A stretch of 64,000 nt of DNA, from the NCBI GenBank assembly GCA_012931725.1, contig CM022946.1:112369819-112433818 (forward strand), given 5' to 3'. Below the pieces are notes generated by a model. That model was not told the origin of the DNA and searched no databases. It saw only the letters and a program-made list of their open reading frames with translations. The position numbers and the translations under genes were made by a program. Numbering within the stretch: position 1 is the stretch's first letter; each line of letters starts with the position of its first letter. Shown one piece after another: positions 57,840 through 64,000 of this stretch. This stretch comes from Litsea cubeba (taxonomy: Eukaryota > Streptophyta > Magnoliopsida > Laurales > Lauraceae).

Positions 57840-58242
57840 TGTCGCGACCCCGGACCGGGTTAGGGAAACCAAGTCCGGGATCGGGACCTGTTGATGCCGC
57901 GCCACGTGCATCTCTTTGGCTAAACCACACACGGAATTAAAAGAACATTTATCCGTGCATGTGATTTCCCACAGGGTTCCGCAGTGAGGATTATCTTTAC
58001 ACATCATCTCACACATATTCAAGATTGCGGAAGCGTGTAGCAAATCATTTTAGTGCTATTTCATTCCATAAACAAGACCGATTTATGATTAACATGACAA
58101 GATATAAGAATGAGCAATGATCATGTGCATATTTCCCCAAAAGTAAACTTAAGTGTATTTACAAAATATCAGTTGATAAATGCCCCAAAATAATGGTCAA
58201 CAGAGACCATACAACCAATAAAACCCAAAATAAAGATATCAC
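57840..58242 (-). repeat. G4: fragment of a Tekay-like gypsy LTR
   Basis: Starts TGTCGCGACCCCGG on the plus strand, so the element sense ends GGGGTCGCGACA. GTTCCGCAGTGAGGA and GCGGAAGC phrases recur in the G1 LTR. It is cut at 58242 by T3; ATCAC (58238-58242) would be the T3 target duplication. Confidence 0.7.
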
Positions 58243-60167
58243 TGTTGACACCAAAAATGTCACTTTGCCTCTTTAAGATCCAAAGAGCTACATGAAGTCG
58301 CAACCTGCCATAAATAGGCAATGCTGCTTCCAAAAATCAAATCTTGTCAGAATCAAACAAAAAATGCAAGATTCTTCAAGACAGCCAAAAGAGGAATACA
58401 CAAGAAGTTTCGGGCCATTTCAAAATCATTTGGCCTAACTTCGCTTCTCCGACAGCTGAAAAGGAGCTCTCGACGACAAAAGCATCGGAGACACCAAATC
58501 TTCGATCAGGGCCGATGGATGGTCTCAAAATACTTCCAAAAGGCTCCAAGTCAAGTTCCGAGTCAAACCGACAACGTTTGACCCTACATCAACCCTCGAA
58601 CAGCTAAATCAAGCCTCTCGGCGGCGAGAACCACCGAGGCCATTACTCATCAGATAGAGCACATGGACGGCTTCAAAATGCTTATTAAAGGGCTACACGT
58701 CAAATTTCAGGTCATTTCCACGACATTTGACCATAGTTTGACGCTCGGAAGACAAATCAGGCCTCTCGGCGGCAAAGCTCTCCGGGACCATGGTTTCCAA
58801 GACAGAGCCTATGGATCATCTTAAAATGACTCCAATAGGTTCCCTGTCAAATTTCAAGTCAATCGGACATCGGTTGACCGCACATCAAACCGCGACATCT
58901 TCATCGCGACAAAAAGCAAGTCTACAGGTGATAGGACCCCAAACGGCTTCAAAACTCAAACAAAAGCCTATGATTGGTCTTATTTATTGCTCAGGAGACT
59001 TCACACCAAATTTCAGGTCATTCCGACATCCTTTGGCCCAGTTTCAGCTTCTGACGGGAAATCGGCAACTCTGCGCGACAAAGTCTTCGGCTTTCTCAGG
59101 AAATTGGAAACTTTGCAAAATAAAATGCAAGGATTCTCATCAGGTTTCCTACAGAGAAATCAGGCCAATAAATGGTCAAAATGTCAAGGAAAAGTACAGA
59201 AGAAAAAAGAATCAGAAAAAAGCAAAAACGGATGCAAAACGGGACACGAAAGGGGGAAAACCCCCAGGTCGACCGGCCAGGGTCGCAGCGCAGCCCCTGC
59301 GACCCTGGGCCAGGGTCGCCGGCGACCTTGGACCCCGGGGTCGCCGGGAAAGCCCCGGAAACCCCGGTTTTCGCCGTTTTTTTTCGCGATTCGAAGGGCC
59401 CAGCCTCTGGTACTTTCCAAAATTCATGCTTTTGAGACACCAAGTCCTCTGACATCCGTCCAAAACACGGGTAATCATCAAAAGTATCGAAGACAGTATT
59501 GATCGTCACCCGGTCAACCAAAAAAAAGTGTGCTTTCCACCCGACCGATCGAGAAATCGACAGGACAGATGGCACCGACCCGCTGTTGGCAACAAACACC
59601 TGAAATTACATGATCATCTGATGTCGATCTACATGAAGATCCATCGATGATCATCAACAGAAGAATCTCAAAAGACGTGGCACGGCCCGCGACTCTTCAG
59701 CTGCTCGGCGACCACTTAATGCGATTAATTGACTAGCTTTATTACAGTCATTAATCCATTTCTTTGGACGGCCCAATCAGAAGCAAGCATTCGGGAGTTA
59801 CAAGTCAAGAGATTCATGGCATTTAACCCATGAAACTCCTCCCATCATGGCGATTAAAGGCGATTAAATGCCCTCAATCTCCTCCAGCCAATCAGAAGCC
59901 AAGAAAAAGGAGTTACAAAATAAACAATTCAATTTTGTAACTCCTCCCATTATGTGGCTTAATGACAATAAAAGCCCATAAACCGACCTAAAAGGCTACC
60001 TAAAAGCCTATAAATAGGAGGGCTCTCCAAGAAGAAAAGACATCAGAGAGCATCAGAAAAATCAGAGAAAAAAGCACAAGCACACAGACAGAAATCCAAA
60101 GAAAGGAAAAAGAGAGAAAACTCTGCGGAAATTCTACACCGGCCACCACAACAAGGTGACAAAAGTC

Positions 60168-60195
60168 CCTTGGGGGGTACCCCCCCCCCCCAAGG
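60168..60195 (+). other. Predicted hairpin in the T3 LTR downstream of the TATA box
   Basis: CCTTGGGGGG pairs with CCCCCCAAGG across a short C-rich loop, about 150 bp after the TATA box. T1 has a 9-bp version at 39866-39886. T2 keeps only one arm (48977-48986). Confidence 0.55.
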
Positions 60196-60530
60196 TCCTT
60201 GCCTTCTCCTCCTGCCTCCAATGGCTTAGATATGGCTTTTCAGCCCGTCTACTCGGTTTTTTATTGGACATAGGATCTTCCTTTGATCTTTGTCTTCTAA
60301 AAACCCGAGGTCATAGCCAAGCCAAGCGAATCAAATAGCATCCTCTGTTCTCATCTGCATGGATGATGGCGAAGCCCACATATGGCTTGCGACCGTCAAT
60401 CTAAACGAGTCCCCCACAATCTCCTGAGAAGTTAGATCCTCCTTTTCTTGCTTTTCATTGTAGTTTGTATTTTTTTTAAAAGAGACAAAAATCACAATTC
60501 TTGTCTTTCATTGTTGATAAGGATTGTAAA

Positions 60531-60608
60531 TCGGCTATAAACGCCAAAATCGGCTATAAACGCCAAAAATCGGCTATAAACGCCAAAATCGGCTATAAAT
60601 GCCAAAAA
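60531..60608 (+). repeat. Four 19-20 bp tandem units in the T3 LTR
   Basis: Unit TCGGCTATAAACGCCAAAA, starting at 60531, 60550, 60570 and 60589. T1, T2 and T0 have related but irregular sequence here. Confidence 0.85.
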
Positions 60609-60880
60609 AATCGCCTTTCATGGCAAATCAAGAAAAATGTCTCTTTTCTTAAATATATGTGCAATGGAAAACTTGAAAGAAGTTGATTTCCTTTTTACTT
60701 GCGAAGGTTGATCCCCGGATCACCACTTGCAATTCCAAGTAAAATAGAAAATCTGGCACACCCACAAAAAAAGAAATGTTGATGCACGCCCCTGCCCCCC
60801 GGTTACGAAAGGGTCGGACCAAACGGACTCCCACGTCCGCCGACCTTGGTAGAACCAAGCAGGAGCGCGGTCCATCAAGC

Positions 60881-60900
60881 TGGCATCACCCGGTGGGACT
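60881..60900 (+). other. T3 primer-binding site
   Basis: TGGCATCACCCGGTGGGACT, 3 bases after the LTR. Similar to the T1 site at 39336-39355. I do not assign the tRNA. Confidence 0.6.
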
Positions 60901-62858
60901 CGTTTATTTGAGAACACGATGCCAGAAATGAAATATTTGCATATCATATATTTTGCTCTATGCTTATATTTCTTTTCTCAATTCCTTGGCTACTTTATAA
61001 TTGGTGGCCTATGTTGAATTCCGCATCTAAAAAAAAATGAGATGAAATTTTTTGTTTGGAAATTTCTAATTCTTTGAATTTATTTCCACTCTTTCTCTTT
61101 TCAAAAAAAGAAAAAAAATCAGATTTGTCATTTTTGGATTCAAAATTGAGAAACCTTGATCCGTTCCTATCGTTCATCGCGCTTGCAGAAATGTTGAGCC
61201 TGTTCGACTAAGGTTTTGGGCCATTGTTTCTCTTCGATGAGTTCATTAAAAATCTAAAAAAAATATATATATATATATATAAAAAAAATTTTAGATTTCT
61301 CAATTTGGATTCAAAATTGAGAAACCTTGATCCGTTCCTATCGTTCATCGCGCTTGCAGAAATGTTGAGCCTGTTCGACTAAGGTTTTGGGCCATTGTTT
61401 CTCTTCGATGAGTTCATTAAAAATAAAAAAATATATATATATATATATATAAAAAAGTAACAAAAAAATCAGATTTCTCAATTTGGATTCAAAATTGAGA
61501 AACCTTGATCCGTTCCTATCGTTCAACGCGCTTGCAGAAATGTTGAGCCTGTTCGACTAAGGTTTTGGGCCATGGTTTCTCTTCGATGAGTTCATTAAAA
61601 AAAATATATATATATATATAAAAAAAATTTTAGATTTCTCAATTTTGATTCAAAATTGAGAAACCTTGATCCGTTCCTATCGTTCATCGCGCTTGCAGAA
61701 ATGTTGAGCCTGTTCGACTAAGGTTTTGGGCCATGGTTTCTCTTCGATGAATTCATAAAAAAAAAAAAAAAAAAAAAAAAGACATAGACCACTAAGGTTA
61801 AACCAACTGTGTTCTTTGATCTTGGTTGATTCAAAGAAAAGCCTTGTCCAGAGTGTGGAGACAGCTTGACTGTTCTAGGCAAGGGTCCTCCAAACGGGTT
61901 CATTAAGTAATCCTACCCTTACCTGGGGGCAATTCTATCAATCAAGATTTCATAAGACCGGGTTAGGAGGCCTCTGTGTACTCTCTCGTCTTTTAAATAA
62001 ATTTTTTTCAAAAATAAAATTTTTAAAAATAAAAAATTTAAAATAAAAAAAAAAAAAAAAAAAATTTCAAAAAAAAAAAATCTTAAAAAAAAAATAATAA
62101 AAAATAAATAAATAAAATAAAAAAAAAGATTTAAAAAAAAAAAAATCTTCAAAAATCTTCAAAAAAAAAAAAAAAAAAAAAAACTTCCGTCATTTTGGGT
62201 TTAGATTGGAGAAATCTTGGTCTTCTTCTTTCTGAGCACTGGCGCTCGCGGAAATCGCTGAGCCCGTGTTCAGATTGGAGTGCCTTTTGCTCTCTTTGAT
62301 AAACCCGATATTGGCCTTTAAAAAAAAAACTCGTCATTTTTAGATTCAGATCCGAGAAATCATGGTTCATTTCTTTCTGAGCACTGGCGCTCGCGGAAAT
62401 CGCTGAGCCCGTGTTCAGATTGGAATACCATCTGCTCTCTTTGATGAATCTAATCTTGACCTTTCAAAACAGAGAATCTCATCTCATAGATGCGGTCTCA
62501 AAACATTTGTGTCTAGCGGTACTAGTACGCCCTTTCAGGGTCTACTGTATTGCGACCGGCACATTTGTAACTCCAACTTTATATTCTTCTTACTTCGAGC
62601 AAGCTCTGCTTCTCGATAAGTCGAATTTAAGTTCACAATTGCTTCTAGCAGTCACTGGGATGCCCATTCTGGGCTTACCATACCTGCGATCAGAACAATT
62701 GTACCCTCTATGGCATTTTGCCTTCCTCATATTGCTTGGGTCATCTACCTCGAGCAATTTGAAAAGACGAAACCATAGAACTTCCCATTTATGATCATTA
62801 TATTCTTGTGATTACTAATGGATGTGGTCTTGTTTCAGAAATTTTCGAAAAACTAACA
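60901..62858 (+). repeat. T3 leader with two sets of tandem repeats and A/T microsatellites
   Basis: About four units of 160-180 bp lie between 61130 and 61790. Each holds AAACCTTGATCCGTTCC (61151, 61322, 61500, 61661), TCGCGCTTGCAGAAATG and AGGTTTTGGGCC. Most are separated by (TA)n or A-rich runs. A poly-A/T stretch fills 61990-62185. Two related units of about 140 bp follow at 62190-62470 (GAGCACTGGCGCTCGCGG). No gene is seen in this stretch. Confidence 0.85.
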
Positions 62859-64000
62859 ATGGCAGCTTCACTAACCATTACTTTCGACGAAAGCAAGCAC
62901 CAACTCATGCTTCAACAGAAGCAAACCACGCGCACCTACAAGCGCCCCATCAGCTGCCGAAGTGTTAACTCCCTCGGCAACTCTGTGAACTCCGGGTCGA
63001 CCTCGACTCCCCGGACTATCGTCTTTGGGACGCTGGGACCATTCCCACTTCCTGAGGAACAAGCTGCTCCCTCCAAGAAGCAGAAACTCGCCTCTCAACG
63101 TGTCACTACCGTGACACCAAAGGCGAGCACTAGAAGGCCTGAAGCCCGTGGCAGCCCCACGAAGCCTCAACCTGCAAGCAACCAGGTCTATCCCAAGACT
63201 TGGTCCCCAAGACCTTCACCAAAACAGAGAAGGTCCCAAATATCCACCAAGCCAGCATTCCTGGCCCCACTCAAAGAGAACCAGTTCTATCCTCTTGCTT
63301 ACATGAAAGAGGAGAGACCCATCTCCAACCCGACTTCAAAGTCAACCCAGCATGAGCCGGCTTGTTCCTACAAGCCCAAAATCAAGTCATGCATCACAAG
63401 GCCTCCACAAGCACCTGCTAAGGCCTACAAATCTGCAGTTCGACCCTTCATCTCTACAGGGGCCGAACTTCACAAATTCAAAGCTTCGCTGCAACTGGCG
63501 AAGGATAGGGTTCGCATCCTATCCTTGCCCAGCTACAAAGAAGACAGGCTCGGCTGCTGCGCCCGAGGGAGCACATCCTTCATTGTCAAAGCCCAGTCAG
63601 AGCTGACCGAAGCTCAAATTGCTCGTCGTATACGCCGCCGCGCGTCGTACCGACAAAAGAGACTACAGAAGCAAAGGACCCAGCCTCCCACACTTCAAGT
63701 CTCTCCCAAATGGGTCGAAAAAGAAAGACCCAACCAAGTTGCTGCCGTCCATATGGTTGGAAAAACCAGAAGGCGCCAAAAATCAGCAACAAAAATCCAT
63801 GTCCGACGTCCGATGACCCGCAGCGTCTCCAGGACAAGAAGACATTCAGAAGAATCCCCTGCTCCTTCAAGCAAAGGACAGCAGAGTGATCCTTCCTCAA
63901 GCTCCTCTTCAAAAAGAATGAGCCCCAGCTCAGTCACCAGGACAGTTTCTTCGTTCGAATCACGAAGGATGAATGTCTTGGCTACAAATTCTGAGCCACC
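62859..64000 (+). CDS. T3 ORF1-gag, open to the window edge (380 codons)
   Basis: The frame from ATG 62859 (MAASLTITFDES) has no stop through 64000, so the gene continues beyond the window. Landmarks: MAASLTITFD at the start, TIVFGTLGPFPLPEE near residue 55, NQVYPKTWSPRPSPKQ near 107, LPSYKEDRLGCCARGSTSF near 222, KWVEKERPNQVAAV near 285, HVRRPMTRS near 313, then a Ser-rich stretch. It is Pro/Lys/Arg-rich with no signal peptide or membrane segment. The same landmarks occur in T1, where this region leads into DSVPFPAKFKQPTLQTY, the start of a Tat gag. I infer an ORF1 fused to gag, as in Tat/Ogre elements; ORF1 has no known enzyme activity. The start follows the leader repeats directly and is shared with T1 (38143). 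The minus-strand open frames over this region are shadows. Confidence 0.82.
   Translation, partial: MAASLTITFDESKHQLMLQQKQTTRTYKRPISCRSVNSLGNSVNSGSTSTPRTIVFGTLGPFPLPEEQAAPSKKQKLASQRVTTVTPKASTRRPEARGSPTKPQPASNQVYPKTWSPRPSPKQRRSQISTKPAFLAPLKENQFYPLAYMKEERPISNPTSKSTQHEPACSYKPKIKSCITRPPQAPAKAYKSAVRPFISTGAELHKFKASLQLAKDRVRILSLPSYKEDRLGCCARGSTSFIVKAQSELTEAQIARRIRRRASYRQKRLQKQRTQPPTLQVSPKWVEKERPNQVAAVHMVGKTRRRQKSATKIHVRRPMTRSVSRTRRHSEESPAPSSKGQQSDPSSSSSSKRMSPSSVTRTVSSFESRRMNVLATNSEP

Larger units (their letters stand above)
58243..60877 (+). repeat. T3 5' LTR (2635 bp)
   Basis: Starts TGTTGACACCAAAAATGTCAC, ends GCGCGGTCCATCA. TATA box TATAAATA at 60009-60016. A GC-rich patch lies at 59270-59360 (CCAGGGTCGC-type repeats). 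Confidence 0.9.
58243..64000 (+). mobile_element. T3: Tat-type gypsy element, 5' part, apparently intact so far
   Basis: LTR (58243-60877), primer site, a leader of about 2 kb with tandem repeats, then ORF1-gag from 62859 to the window edge. No nested insertion and no stop in the ORF, so it is the least damaged element here. It inserted into G4. Confidence 0.87.

Noticed and set aside
63586..63937. Minus-strand open frames over T3 ORF1
   Set aside because: Shadows of the 380-codon plus-strand frame, whose landmarks are shared with T1.

Overview
The window is a plant (angiosperm-like) heterochromatic block made almost entirely of nested LTR retrotransposons. I found no ordinary host gene, no rRNA or tRNA gene and no CRISPR array. 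The evidence for a plant genome is tRNA-iMet and tRNA-Asp primer sites beside TG...CA LTRs, Tekay-, Athila- and Tat-type Ty3/gypsy elements, SIRE- and Tork-type Ty1/copia elements, a plant-style LINE, and U2-type introns of 63-96 nt. The species cannot be read from the sequence.

Layout, using labels of my own. 1-2961: G1, minus-strand Tekay-like gag-protease plus 5' LTR. 2962-35220: a tandem SIRE-like copia array. It holds the 3' internal end of one copy (2962-7624, split by the 3.67 kb solo LTR G2 at 3451-7119), a shared LTR-A (7625-22621), one internal region (22622-33484) and LTR-B (33485-35220). LTR-A is split by a copia solo LTR, C1 (8663-21890), which is itself split by an Athila composite, A1 (9543-20746), carrying three LTRs, one of them inverted. 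The SIRE internal region is split by G3 (26860-33424), a complete but non-coding Tekay-like element with two 2107-bp LTRs and target duplications. 35221-36101: A2, an Athila gag-protease fragment. 36102-36658: T0, a Tat LTR piece. 36659-41924: T1, a minus-strand Tat element (LTR, primer site, leader, ORF1-gag). 41925-43410: C2, copia RT/RNase H remnant. 43411-45310: a 5'-truncated LINE on the minus strand. 45313-48306: C3, a decayed Tork-like copia (LTR, gag, protease, integrase) cut by T2. 48307-53708: T2, the 3' LTR and 3' internal region of a minus-strand Tat element carrying a spliced gene in antisense. 53709-57839: S2, a second SIRE-like copy whose LTR contains the solo LTR C4 (54615-56425). 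57840-58242: G4, a gypsy LTR fragment. 58243-64000: T3, a plus-strand Tat element whose ORF is still open at the window edge.

The coding content is mostly decayed. Two parts stand out. The first is the T3 ORF (62859-64000): it runs 380 codons without a stop, is the longest intact reading frame in the window, and keeps its frame relative to segments of the decayed T1 copy. The second is a plus-strand gene-like unit (51915-53708) with a TATA box, several GT-AG introns, symmetric phase-1 exons and an acidic product; it lies antisense between the T2 3' LTR and the lost pol region. Antisense extra genes next to the 3' LTR are known in Tat-lineage elements such as Grande and Retand, so the placement fits that lineage, but I could not assign a function.

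Insertion order can be read from the breaks and target duplications. G2 and G3 lie inside the SIRE array, A1 inside C1 inside LTR-A, T2 inside C3, S2 inside the T2 antisense gene, G4 against S2, and T3 inside G4.
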